Shown: positions 33,643 through 41,927, numbered from the stretch's first letter. The stretch is DNA of 64,000 nt from Rhodanobacter spathiphylli B39 (GCF_000264295.1 NZ_AJXT01000005.1:1-64000), one strand, 5' to 3'. Made by a program: numbers and translations. The notes: generated by a model from the sequence alone, not told the origin.

Positions 33643-36243
33643 TCAACCGGCCTTGTCGCCGGCCTTGTGCGCGATCCATGCACCGATCACCGCCGACACG
33701 TACGGAATCGATTGCGCGGCGAGGATGAACATCCACAAGGTGCCCTCGATGTAGCGCGTGCCGTAGCCCAGCGCCATGCCGATCACGCACAGCGCCAGCG
33801 CGATCGCCATCAGCAGCTCTTCGCGCACCGGGGCGAAGGCGGCGAAGTTGCTGCCGCCCAGGCGCCGGCTCTTGGCGGTCACCACGAACGAGGTCTTCTC
33901 GCGGGTGAGGCCGTGCAGGATGCCCCGGGCGATCGCGTGGGACAGGCCCATGCTGGCCAGCGACGCCATCAGCGTGTCGTACCAGCTGCACGGGACGCGG
34001 GCGCGATACAGCACGATGCCGAAGATCGCCTTGGCGAAGAAGAAGCCGATCACCGGGATCAGGAACAGCTGCATCGGCAGGCTGAAGTATTGCGGATACG
34101 CAATCATGCCCGCGGTCCAGAACAGCGCCATCAGGGTGAAGATCAGGTGCAGCGCGTCGGCGAACCAGCTGAACCAGCCGGTGAGGAAGTGGAAGCGCTG
34201 GCCGGCCGAAAGCGGCCCTCGCTGCGTCATCCAGTCCCAGCGCCCCTTGAGGATCTGCATCGCGCCGAAGGCCCAGCGGTAGCGCTGGCTCTTGTACGCC
34301 TTGAAGTCGGCCGGGGTCAGGCCCTTGCCCATCAGCTCGTCGACGTAGACCAGCTCGTAGCCCGCGTGCATCAGGCGCAGGCCCAGCTCGGCATCCTCGC
34401 AGATGGTCCACTCGGACCAGCCGCCGGTGCCTTCCAGCGCGGTGCGCCGGACCATGGTCATGGTGCCGTGCTGGATGATCGCGTTGCGCTCGTTGCGGTG
34501 GTGCATGCCGATGCGGAAGAAGCCGTCGTATTCCCACGCGGTCATTCGGCGGAACGCGTTGTGCTCGAACTCGCGATGCGCCTGCGGGCACTGCACCACG
34601 GCCACCTTCGGGTCGTGGAAGTAGCCGGTGAGCGTGGCCAGCCAGTCGGCGCGCACCTCGTAATCGGCGTCGATCACCGCCACCACGTCGGCGGCCGGAT
34701 CGGTTTCCTTGAGGCCGAAGTTCAGCGCGCCAGCCTTGTAGCCCGGCCACGGTTCCAGGTGGAAGAAGCGGAAGCGCTTGCCCAGCTTCTCGCAGTAGGC
34801 CTGCACCGGCTGCCACACCGCCGGGTCCTTGGTGTTGTTGTCGATCACCAGGACTTCGAAGTTCGCGTAGTCCAGCGCGGCCAGCGAGTCGAGGGTGATG
34901 ATCACCATCTCCGGCGGCTCGTTGTAGCAGGCCAGGTGGATCGACACGAACGGCTGCTTCTCCGGCGGATCGGGCGTGAGCATGCCGGCATGGCGCATCC
35001 ATTTCGGCCGCCACAGCACCTCGGTGAACTCGAAGCCGTTGATCAGCAGGATCGCCAGGATCGCGATCTGCGCGGGGAACAACAAGGTGAGCATGGTCCA
35101 GTCGACCCAGCTCAGGTAGAAGTTGAACGGCAGCGTGGCCGACCAGGTCAGCAGGCCGCAGGCCAGCTGGATCAGCATGCAGAAGAACAACTTGCCCATC
35201 AGCCGGAAGCGGCTGAAGCGGCGGGCGAACAGGATCATCGGCAACAGCGCCAGCAGGCTGGCAGCCAGTGCCTTCCACGGCCAGCCGGTGTCCTCGGTGA
35301 CCGGGCCAGTCAGCGGGAACTTCATCTGGCGGTCGGCGTTGAACATGCCCCAGTACGCGCCGGTGCGGCCTTCGCCCAGGTTTTCCTTCCACGGCTGGTC
35401 GAACGCTTCGAGCAGGTAGTAGTCGATGTGCTGCTGCTTGGCGACGTTCATCCAGTCGCGGATGAAGATCGCCTCGTTGGACACCGACGGGTCGGCGTAC
35501 TCGTGCCGGTCACCGTTCGACGGCCAGCCGATTTCGCCGACCACCACGGGCTTGTCCGGGAAGTGCTGGCGGACCTGCTGGTAGGCGCCCAGCGCGGCCG
35601 GCACCGAATCCTTGCGCGCGACGCCGTTCCAGAACGGGAACAGATGGATGGTGATGAAATCGACATGCCGCGCCAGCTCGGGATACTTCAGCCAGATGTA
35701 GTCCGGCTCGGCGATCGACACCGGCTGGTGCACGGCCGCACGCACCCGGTCCAGATAGGTCATCATCTGTTCCGGCGTGAGGTCGTTGCGGAACAGCACC
35801 TCGTTGCCCACGATGACGCGGGTGATCGTGTCCGGATAGGCGCGCGCCTTGGCGATCAGCAGCTCGATCTCGCGCTCGTTGTTGTCCAGCCGCTTGTCGA
35901 TCTCGGCACCGGCCATCACCTTCAGGCCTTCGGCCTGCGCCAGCCGGTACATCTGCGGGTTCTGCTGCATGGTGTACGTGCGCACGCGGTCGCTGTACTT
36001 GTGCAGCAGCTTCAGGTCGGCCGCGATGTCGTCGCTGCTGGGATAGTCCTGCTTGAACGGGCTCTGGTAGCGCTGGAACACCGACAGCGAGAAACCGCCG
36101 ATCCTGCCGTGCCAGTCATCCGGACCATGCGGCAGGTTGCCGTACCACCACAGCCCGATGTTCATCGCCGCCACGACCAGCGCGAGCAGGATCGCAGTGA
36201 GCAGCGGATATCGGCTGTTGTGGTTTGCTGCGGTGATGCTCAA
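33643..36243 (-). CDS. GH17-GT2 fusion, cyclic/branched beta-glucan synthase-like (NdvB-type)
   Basis: An 866-residue inner-membrane protein. After one TM helix, residues about 45-290 form a GH17 domain with both catalytic acids visible (IVGNEVLF and VVVGEIGWPSNG). Several TM helices follow, then a GT2 domain (about 420-680) with VVAVIDADYEV (DxD), ICEDAELG and KSQRYRWAFG (QxxRW), and C-terminal TM helices. This is the layout of NdvB-like proteins that make beta-1,3-glucans in pseudomonads; the GH17 part may act as a transglycosidase on the periplasmic side. The product is inferred, not proven. Confidence 0.88.
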   Translation of the reverse strand: MSITAANHNSRYPLLTAILLALVVAAMNIGLWWYGNLPHGPDDWHGRIGGFSLSVFQRYQSPFKQDYPSSDDIAADLKLLHKYSDRVRTYTMQQNPQMYRLAQAEGLKVMAGAEIDKRLDNNEREIELLIAKARAYPDTITRVIVGNEVLFRNDLTPEQMMTYLDRVRAAVHQPVSIAEPDYIWLKYPELARHVDFITIHLFPFWNGVARKDSVPAALGAYQQVRQHFPDKPVVVGEIGWPSNGDRHEYADPSVSNEAIFIRDWMNVAKQQHIDYYLLEAFDQPWKENLGEGRTGAYWGMFNADRQMKFPLTGPVTEDTGWPWKALAASLLALLPMILFARRFSRFRLMGKLFFCMLIQLACGLLTWSATLPFNFYLSWVDWTMLTLLFPAQIAILAILLINGFEFTEVLWRPKWMRHAGMLTPDPPEKQPFVSIHLACYNEPPEMVIITLDSLAALDYANFEVLVIDNNTKDPAVWQPVQAYCEKLGKRFRFFHLEPWPGYKAGALNFGLKETDPAADVVAVIDADYEVRADWLATLTGYFHDPKVAVVQCPQAHREFEHNAFRRMTAWEYDGFFRIGMHHRNERNAIIQHGTMTMVRRTALEGTGGWSEWTICEDAELGLRLMHAGYELVYVDELMGKGLTPADFKAYKSQRYRWAFGAMQILKGRWDWMTQRGPLSAGQRFHFLTGWFSWFADALHLIFTLMALFWTAGMIAYPQYFSLPMQLFLIPVIGFFFAKAIFGIVLYRARVPCSWYDTLMASLASMGLSHAIARGILHGLTREKTSFVVTAKSRRLGGSNFAAFAPVREELLMAIALALCVIGMALGYGTRYIEGTLWMFILAAQSIPYVSAVIGAWIAHKAGDKAG

Positions 36244-36747
36244 GAGATCCCCAGGGAGGCTTCGCCGGACTGGCGACCGAGCCGCAGAAGCTTAGCGAAT
36301 TTGAGACCAACGGCCAATGAATCCCCGGGCGGGGGACAAATCCGTCCGCAAGCGATGGCTTTCGCGAGGCCGGACGCGGCTGCCTCCGCGGGAGCTTGTC
36401 GGCCGGTGGTTGCGGCGACCGGGTCGAGATTGTGACTGGCTCGGGCCGGGCCACCGCGTCTTGCACACCGGTAAGGCTTGAGCCAGCGCACAGTTTCGCC
36501 GCGTGTGCCGGTGGCCTGCGAAGCCGCGAGGCATCCCGGCGGCGCGGTGGAATGCGTCTGCAAGTCCTTGTTGCGGGAAAAGGTTGTGGCGGCGGGCGGG
36601 CACGCGCCGCGGCGGTCGGCGGGCCGGAACCTGCTCGTCAATTAGGAAACTGTCTTATGGCGTCGTGGGGACATGATCTGAACAATGCGCGCCTTTCATG
36701 CCGGGTGCAGCCTGCTCGGCTCATCGCGGATCGCTGGTCAGGGAAGG
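36244..36747. other. Spacer upstream of the microcin export operon
   Basis: About 500 bp between divergent genes, with no recognisable gene on either strand. It must hold promoters for the glucan synthase and for the export operon. The last 100 bases are relatively AT-rich (around AATTAGGAAACTGTCTTATG at 36640), but no convincing -35/-10 pair was fixed. Confidence 0.5.
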
Positions 36748-38034
36748 ATGGCTTTGTCACAGGGACTGTTTCGCCAGGAAGTCATCGACGCCAGACGCGG
36801 CGAGTGGCTCGGTTCGATCATCGTGGCCGCGCCGTTGTCGCGCTGGCTGTTGACCATGCTGGCGCTGGCGCTGGCCGCGGCCATTCTGCTGTTCCTCTTT
36901 CTTGGTCACTACACCCGACGTGAGACGGTGGCGGGCCAACTGGTGCCCAGCGCAGGCCTGCTCAACGTCGTGGCTCCCGACGCCGGCACGATCACCCGAT
37001 TGAATGTGCGCGATGGCCAGCAGGTCAGGAAGGGCGAGGTGTTGCTGCGCCTGTCCAGCGAACAGGACAGCGTGGCGCTGGGCGACACTCATGCGCTGGT
37101 CGGCAGGCAATTGGAGATCCAGCGCTCACGCCTGCAGGCCGACCTGGTCAATCAGCAGCAGCTGGGTGAGCAGCAGGGCGAAGCGTTGCGGTCGCGGATG
37201 GCCTTGCTGCAGGGGCAGCTCACCCAGATCGCCGGACAGCTGGCGATCCAGCAGCAACAGGTGACCAGCAACCAGCAGATGCTGGCGAAGATCAGGCCGC
37301 TGGCCGCCCGGGGTTTTGTCTCGGCCGTGCAGATCCAGCAGCAGGAGGCGGCGATGCTCGACGCGCAGGCGCAGTACAAGACGCTGCTGCGTCAGCAGCT
37401 CGATGCCCGCCAGCAATACGACGAGGCGCAGCAGCAGCTGGCACGTCTGCCGCTGGACGAGGCAGGCAAGCGCAACGATACCGAGAGGCAACTCGCCGCC
37501 CTGGCCCAGTCGACGGCGCAGAACGAAATGCAGCGCGCCGTGGTGTTGCGCGCGCCGCGCGATGGCGTGGTTTCCACCGTGCTGCTGAAGGAAGGGCAGA
37601 TGGTCGCCGCCGGCCAGCCGCTGCTTTCCATCCTTCCGGCGGGCTCCTCGCTGCAGGCCCAGTTGCTGGTGCCCAGCCGGGCCATCGGCTTCATCGAACC
37701 GGGCAGCCGGGTGGTAATGCGCTACCAGGCTTTCGCGTACCAAAAGTTTGGCCAGCAATATGGCCACATTACCGATATATCCCGTAGTGCACTGAGCCCC
37801 GAAGAGCTGACAGCGTTGACCGATCGGCCACAGCAACAGATCGAACCGATGTATCGCGTATGGGTGAAGCTGGACAGGCAGGATGTACTGGCTTACGGCA
37901 AGCGGCAGCCCGTGAGGCCCGGCATGGCGCTCAACGCTGACATCCTCATGGATCGCCGTAGCCTGATTGAATGGGTGTTCGAGCCGTTGTACGGCATGGC
38001 CCATCAACTGGATGGAGACGCCGCTCATGGCTGA
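36748..38034 (+). CDS. HlyD/CvaA-type membrane fusion protein of the microcin exporter
   Basis: A 428-residue periplasmic adaptor for type I secretion. MALSQGLFRQEVIDARRGEW precedes one TM helix (about residues 33-52), then a lipoyl half (VVAPDAGTITRLNVRDGQQVRKGEVLL), a long Gln-rich coiled coil (about 110-260), the second lipoyl half (VLRAPRDGVVSTVLLKEGQMV) and a beta-barrel tail. The RQEVIDARRxxWLG opening is typical of CvaA/RaxA-like adaptors for bacteriocin ABC exporters. ATG 36748 follows GGGAAGG. It overlaps the ABC exporter gene by 8 bases. An outer-membrane TolC is not in the window. Confidence 0.92.
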   Translation: MALSQGLFRQEVIDARRGEWLGSIIVAAPLSRWLLTMLALALAAAILLFLFLGHYTRRETVAGQLVPSAGLLNVVAPDAGTITRLNVRDGQQVRKGEVLLRLSSEQDSVALGDTHALVGRQLEIQRSRLQADLVNQQQLGEQQGEALRSRMALLQGQLTQIAGQLAIQQQQVTSNQQMLAKIRPLAARGFVSAVQIQQQEAAMLDAQAQYKTLLRQQLDARQQYDEAQQQLARLPLDEAGKRNDTERQLAALAQSTAQNEMQRAVVLRAPRDGVVSTVLLKEGQMVAAGQPLLSILPAGSSLQAQLLVPSRAIGFIEPGSRVVMRYQAFAYQKFGQQYGHITDISRSALSPEELTALTDRPQQQIEPMYRVWVKLDRQDVLAYGKRQPVRPGMALNADILMDRRSLIEWVFEPLYGMAHQLDGDAAHG

Positions 38035-40177
38035 CGGCAACCGACAAGCGCAGGTGTCCGCAGCGGGCCGCGGCTACCGCGCCGCATTGCAGTTTGGCTG
38101 GCGTCGCACGCTCCCGATGATGCTACAGACCGAGGTCACCGAATGCGGCGTGGCTTGCCTGGCGATGGTGGCGAACTTTCACGGTCACGACGTGGATCTG
38201 GCCGCCCTCCGCCGGCGATTTTCCACTTCGCTCAAGGGCGCATCGTTGGCGCGGCTGATGGTCATGGCAGGGCAATTGGGGTTCACCTGCCGCCCCCTGA
38301 AACTGGACATGGGCGACTTGGCCCAACTTAAAACACCTTGCGTGCTGCACTGGGACCTCAACCATTTCGTAGTGCTCAGGAGCGCCGGCAGGCGAGGTAT
38401 CGTCATCCATGACCCGGCTCGCGGGATCCGAAGGCTGACCCTCAAGGAGGCCTCGGCGCACTTCACCGGTATAGCCCTGGAGCTCAGTCCCGCGGTCGAC
38501 TTTTCGCCGGTGCATGAGCGCCAGGCGGTTTCGCTCCGCGGCCTGACTGGCCGGGTGCATGGGCTGATATCGGCACTGACACAGATTCTCCTGTTGGCGC
38601 TTGCGCTCGAGGTGTTTGGTCTGGCTGCACCCTTCTATCTGCAATGGGTGATGGATCAGGTGCTGGTATCGGCGGATCACGACCTGCTCGCCATGCTCGG
38701 GCTTGGCTTCATGGGGGTTGCGATCTTCTCGGCGGCGATCACCGCCGCCCGTTCGTGGGCGGTCACCTGGCTCGGCGCAACGCTGAATGTGCAGTGGTCC
38801 AGCAATTTGTTCGGTCACCTCATGCGGCTGCCGATGGACTGGTTCGAGAAACGCCATGTGGGCGACGTCGTATCACGTTTCAGTTCGATACAGAGCATAC
38901 AGCGCACCTTGACCACGCAATTTGTCGGATCGTTGCTGGATGGCGTGATGTCACTGGCGACGCTGTTTGTGATGACCCTCTACAGCGCCGGGCTCACGGC
39001 GCTGGTGGTGGGCCTGTTCGCCAGCTACGGCTTGATACGGTGGGCCTTCTTCGGTCCTTTGCGCCGTGCCAACGAAGAGCAGATCGCACGTACCGCGCGC
39101 CAGCAGAGTGAGCTGCTCGAGTCCATTCGTGGTGCCTTGCCGATCAAGCTGGGCAACAAGCAAAGCGAAAGATTGTCGCGGTATGCCAACGCCACGGTGT
39201 CTACGGCAAATCGCGAGGTCCAGATCCAACGCTTGGGCATCGCCTTCACCCTGAGCAACCAGCTGGTGTTCGGCATCGGTCGGGTCGGGATGATCTGGAT
39301 TGCTGCGACGCTGGCGCTCAGGAACGAGTTCTCCGCAGGCATGTTGATAGCCTTCATTGCATACGCCGACCAGTTCATCAGCCGAGCCTCGGCGCTGATC
39401 GACAAGTGGGTCGATTTCAGCATGTTGAAACTGCATGCGGAGCGCGTGGCGGACATCGCGTTGACCGCTCCTGAAAAGGTGGCTGATACGGCGTGGGCGG
39501 GGCCAATTCCCGAAGCCAGCATCGAATTGTGCGATGTCAGTTTCCGCTATGCGGAAGACGAGCCGTGGATACTCCGGAACTGCAACTTGCGCATCGAGGT
39601 AGGCGAATCAGTGGCCATCGTCGGTCCCAGCGGATGCGGGAAGAGCACGCTCGCCAAAATAGTGCTTGGGTTGCTTGAGCCGACGAAGGGTGAGGTGCGC
39701 TTCGGCGGAATCGACATCCGCACGCTGGGGTTGGATGAGTATCGCGGCTGGAGTGGCGCGGTAATGCAAGATGACCAGCTTTTTGCGGGCTCGATTGCAG
39801 ACAACATCAGCTTCTTCGATCCGGACGCCTCCTCGGCACGCATCGAGGAAGCCGCCCGGCAGGCCGCCGTGCATGAAGACATCATTTCGATGCAGATGGG
39901 TTATCAGAGCCTCGTGGGGGACATGGGCTCCAGCCTGTCCGGGGGGCAGAAGCAGAGGGTAATCCTTGCTCGGGCGCTGTACCGGCAGCCGCGCCTGCTG
40001 ATTCTGGATGAGGCGACAAGCCACCTGGATCCTGCGCGCGAGCGCGCAGTGAATGCATCAGTGAAGGCGCTCGGAGTCACCCGGTTGCTGGTCGCGCACC
40101 GCGCGGAGACGGTGGCCTGTGCCGATCGGGCGGTCCTATTGACCATGGGTCAAGCGAAGTCGGTGGTGGCGGCATAA
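38027..40177 (+). CDS. Peptidase-containing ABC transporter (C39, CvaB-type)
   Basis: A 716-residue bacteriocin exporter that cuts double-glycine leaders and exports the peptide. Residues about 20-150 are the C39 peptidase with its catalytic set visible: Cys in QTEVTECGVACLAM, His in LHWDLNHFVVL, Asp in VIHDPARGI. Then a six-helix ABC membrane domain (about 175-460) and the nucleotide-binding domain: Walker A GPSGCGKST, signature LSGGQKQR, Walker B LLILDEATSHLD. All are intact. ATG 38027 follows GGAGA and lies inside the HlyD gene end. The two precursor peptides encoded next are its presumed substrates. Confidence 0.95.
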   Translation: MADGNRQAQVSAAGRGYRAALQFGWRRTLPMMLQTEVTECGVACLAMVANFHGHDVDLAALRRRFSTSLKGASLARLMVMAGQLGFTCRPLKLDMGDLAQLKTPCVLHWDLNHFVVLRSAGRRGIVIHDPARGIRRLTLKEASAHFTGIALELSPAVDFSPVHERQAVSLRGLTGRVHGLISALTQILLLALALEVFGLAAPFYLQWVMDQVLVSADHDLLAMLGLGFMGVAIFSAAITAARSWAVTWLGATLNVQWSSNLFGHLMRLPMDWFEKRHVGDVVSRFSSIQSIQRTLTTQFVGSLLDGVMSLATLFVMTLYSAGLTALVVGLFASYGLIRWAFFGPLRRANEEQIARTARQQSELLESIRGALPIKLGNKQSERLSRYANATVSTANREVQIQRLGIAFTLSNQLVFGIGRVGMIWIAATLALRNEFSAGMLIAFIAYADQFISRASALIDKWVDFSMLKLHAERVADIALTAPEKVADTAWAGPIPEASIELCDVSFRYAEDEPWILRNCNLRIEVGESVAIVGPSGCGKSTLAKIVLGLLEPTKGEVRFGGIDIRTLGLDEYRGWSGAVMQDDQLFAGSIADNISFFDPDASSARIEEAARQAAVHEDIISMQMGYQSLVGDMGSSLSGGQKQRVILARALYRQPRLLILDEATSHLDPARERAVNASVKALGVTRLLVAHRAETVACADRAVLLTMGQAKSVVAA

Positions 40178-40241
40178 AGCCGCTTCCCGTCATGGCTGGG
40201 CAATATCGCTCCAGCCGTTAAATCAGGAGAGGGAGATAAGC

Positions 40242-40433
40242 ATGCAGACGTTGAGTTTTGAAGATATCGAGAAGGTGTCCGGCGGCATGATCAATGTGTG
40301 TCAGGGAATTCTGGTGGGATCCTTTGCTCTGGAAGGTTTTCTCCTTTCCGGCGGTAACCCTGCCGGTGCCTGGGTCGGCGCCGCCGCAGGCCATTGGATC
40401 GGGGATGCGATCGGTGGCGGCTGCGCCAGCTGA
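40242..40433 (+). CDS. Double-glycine-leader microcin-like precursor, peptide 1
   Basis: A 63-residue peptide. Residues 1-15 (MQTLSFEDIEKVSGG) are a CvaC-type leader ending in Gly-Gly, the substrate signal for C39 exporters. The predicted 48-residue mature peptide has exactly two cysteines, Cys20 and Cys61, near its ends. Between them is a glycine zipper: Gly42, 46, 50, 54 and 58 at exact four-residue spacing, plus Gly22/Gly26. This favours helix-helix packing in a membrane. A good RBS (AGGAGAGGG) precedes ATG 40242. It is probably one half of a two-peptide bacteriocin. Confidence 0.88.
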   Translation: MQTLSFEDIEKVSGGMINVCQGILVGSFALEGFLLSGGNPAGAWVGAAAGHWIGDAIGGGCAS

Positions 40434-40449
40434 TTGCACTGCGTAATCC

Positions 40450-40475
40450 GGACTCGGCAGTTTTTTGCCGAGTCC
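40450..40475 (+). terminator. Hairpin between the two precursor genes
   Basis: A perfect 10-bp stem GGACTCGGCA / TGCCGAGTCC with loop GTTTTT. No U-tract follows the stem, so partial attenuation or protection of the upstream mRNA end is more likely than full termination. It could set the ratio of peptide 1 to downstream products. Confidence 0.6.
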
Positions 40476-40497
40476 ATTTAACTTGAGAAGGATATTT

Positions 40498-40668
40498 ATG
40501 CGCGAAATAACTCTGGAAGAGATTGAGAGCGTTTCTGGGGCAGTGCTCTCGTGCGCCGACAAGTGGGAGATCGGCGGCGCCATCGTTGGCGGCATCCTCG
40601 GCGGTTGGGGCGGCGCCGCTGTCGGCATCGGGGCGGGTGACATAGCCGCCAATATCATCGGTTGCTGA
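40498..40668 (+). CDS. Double-glycine-leader microcin-like precursor, peptide 2
   Basis: A 56-residue peptide. The leader MREITLEEIESVSGA (15 residues, Gly-Ala cleavage site) matches CvaC-type leaders and parallels peptide 1. The 41-residue mature part starts VLSC and ends IIGC: again two cysteines (Cys19, Cys56) bracket the chain. Glycines 27, 31, 35, 39, 43 and 47 form a continuous GxxxG zipper. ATG 40498 follows GAGAAGGA; an in-frame ATG at 40465 lies within the hairpin and would spoil the leader. It is the likely partner of peptide 1. Confidence 0.88.
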   Translation: MREITLEEIESVSGAVLSCADKWEIGGAIVGGILGGWGGAAVGIGAGDIAANIIGC

Positions 40669-40676
40669 TTGATCGG

Positions 40677-40703
40677 GGCGGCGTGCTCGATGAGCACGCC
40701 GCC
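40677..40703 (+). terminator. Hairpin after peptide 2 gene
   Basis: A perfect 12-bp stem GGCGGCGTGCTC / GAGCACGCCGCC with loop GAT, 9 bases past the stop of peptide 2 and ending 22 bases before the next start codon. No U-tract. Probably lowers expression of the downstream genes relative to the peptides or stabilises the peptide mRNA. Confidence 0.6.
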
Positions 40704-40725
40704 ACTGCAAGATTCGGAGGTGGGT

Positions 40726-41607
40726 ATGTATTCATGGGCGGATGCCGTGTCCGCGGGGTGTTTGTCGACGTTATTCTTCATTTCGGCCTACAAGAAAATA
40801 TCTGACCGCAGGTCGATTGTTTTGTGGATGACCGGCAAGACCCGGGTTTCGCAGAAGGGCTCCACGGGACTTCTGGCCGCCCTGATTGCCTTGGATCTTT
40901 CGCTGGGCGGGGCTGCTCTTTTGTGGGGCCCGCTGAGCCGGTGGGTGCTTTTGGCGTTGGGAGTGACCCTTTTTGCGATGCTGTTGGCTGGCCGGCTACT
41001 GTTTTCCCGCACCGGATGCCCCTGCTTCGGAGTGGCGTCCATGGTGGATGAGCGCACTAACGTATCGATGGTTGCCACATTTCTTGGCATGTCCGGGCTG
41101 GTTGCCGGGATTGGGGAAATGGGCTTCACTACCTCATGCCTGACGCTGGTTTCCGCAGTCCTGATTCTGTGCGGCTTCGGTGCAGGCATGAATCTTTCCA
41201 AGTCGGCTTACGTGGGCGTGCGGGCGAGCGACGTAACTGACATGTTGCCCAACATCGACGATCTGGATACTGAAGGCAAGGGCGTCGTACTGGTTTTCGT
41301 TTCACTCAAATGCCCGATATGCATGGTTTTCTTGAGGTACCTCGAGAAGGTTTCGGCGCTTTTGCCTGGTACGTTCAATATATTCGTATTCGCCGACGGG
41401 ATGGAGCTGGATGAGCCCCGCAGGTTCGGTGGTGGTTTCATATGCAATGGGCGACCCGACCTGCGGCATGTGCTCAACATAAGGCTTTCACCTGCACTGG
41501 TGGTCGCGTCGAAAGGGCACTCGATCAGGTATTCCGGAATCGATGGATGCAACCTGGGAATCGGCAAGATGCTTGTCCAGACCTTTGCTGGGAGCGCCAA
41601 GCGGTGA
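40726..41607 (+). CDS. MauE-like membrane protein fused to a thioredoxin-fold domain
   Basis: A 293-residue protein. Residues 1-160 hold four membrane segments with the MauE motif GCPCFG (C98, C100). Residues about 165-293 form a thioredoxin-like domain with active site CPIC (196-199) and a probable cis-Pro (Pro256 in LSPALVV). MauE and MauD act together in disulfide formation in methylamine dehydrogenase; a fusion would be a self-contained thiol oxidase or its electron relay. Both upstream peptides have one potential disulfide, so they are the obvious substrates. ATG 40726 follows GGAGG. Oxidase versus reductase is not decided by sequence. Confidence 0.82.
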   Translation: MYSWADAVSAGCLSTLFFISAYKKISDRRSIVLWMTGKTRVSQKGSTGLLAALIALDLSLGGAALLWGPLSRWVLLALGVTLFAMLLAGRLLFSRTGCPCFGVASMVDERTNVSMVATFLGMSGLVAGIGEMGFTTSCLTLVSAVLILCGFGAGMNLSKSAYVGVRASDVTDMLPNIDDLDTEGKGVVLVFVSLKCPICMVFLRYLEKVSALLPGTFNIFVFADGMELDEPRRFGGGFICNGRPDLRHVLNIRLSPALVVASKGHSIRYSGIDGCNLGIGKMLVQTFAGSAKR

Positions 41608-41927
41608 GGGGCGAGCTTTTCGTGAAGGACATGGCCGAGTTGCAGGGCCTGAACCGGGTTCAAAGGGTACGGGTGGGGAAGCTGCTTTTCTGGCTGGCGC
41701 TTGGCCACTGGCTGACCTGGATCGGCGTCGTAAGCATGGCTGTGCTTGTATCGATCATCTACCAAGCGTCCCATTACAGCTACGTGGCGTTGCTGGTGGC
41801 TGGCGCTGTACTTGGAATCGGTTGCAACAAACTTGTTATATTTGTCTTGCGCAGGAAATACAGCGACGACGTGCATAAAATGTGTCGTCTGTACGACGAC
41901 GAGAAGCATGGGAAAACAGGTGCGTAA
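41604..41927 (+). CDS. Small membrane protein, candidate immunity protein
   Basis: A 107-residue protein of unknown family with two long hydrophobic stretches (about residues 28-52 and 58-82) and basic, hydrophilic ends. GTG 41604 overlaps the stop of the MauE-thioredoxin gene (GTGA) and follows GGGAG; GTG 41622 and ATG 41631 are alternatives. Small two-TM proteins at the end of bacteriocin operons are usually immunity proteins. That role is inferred from size, topology and position only. Confidence 0.7.
   Translation: MRGELFVKDMAELQGLNRVQRVRVGKLLFWLALGHWLTWIGVVSMAVLVSIIYQASHYSYVALLVAGAVLGIGCNKLVIFVLRRKYSDDVHKMCRLYDDEKHGKTGA

Noticed and set aside
31718-35392. TamA as a much longer protein starting at 35392
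   Set aside because: The upstream part is an out-of-frame reading of the glucan synthase and the hairpin DNA. A normal signal peptide starts at 33490.
33667-36435. A 922-codon plus-strand open frame antisense to the GH17-GT2 gene
   Set aside because: Shadow composition; the minus-strand frame has catalytic motifs and membrane helices.
40465-40497. An upstream in-frame ATG for microcin peptide 2
   Set aside because: It lies in the inter-gene hairpin loop/stem and would add 11 residues before a leader that matches the 15-residue CvaC-type consensus from ATG 40498, which has its own RBS.
36748-40668. A RaxABX-type sulfated-peptide system
   Set aside because: The exporter resembles RaxA/RaxB, but there is no sulfotransferase gene and the peptides have no Tyr-containing RaxX-like motif. 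They have GxxxG repeats and Cys pairs.
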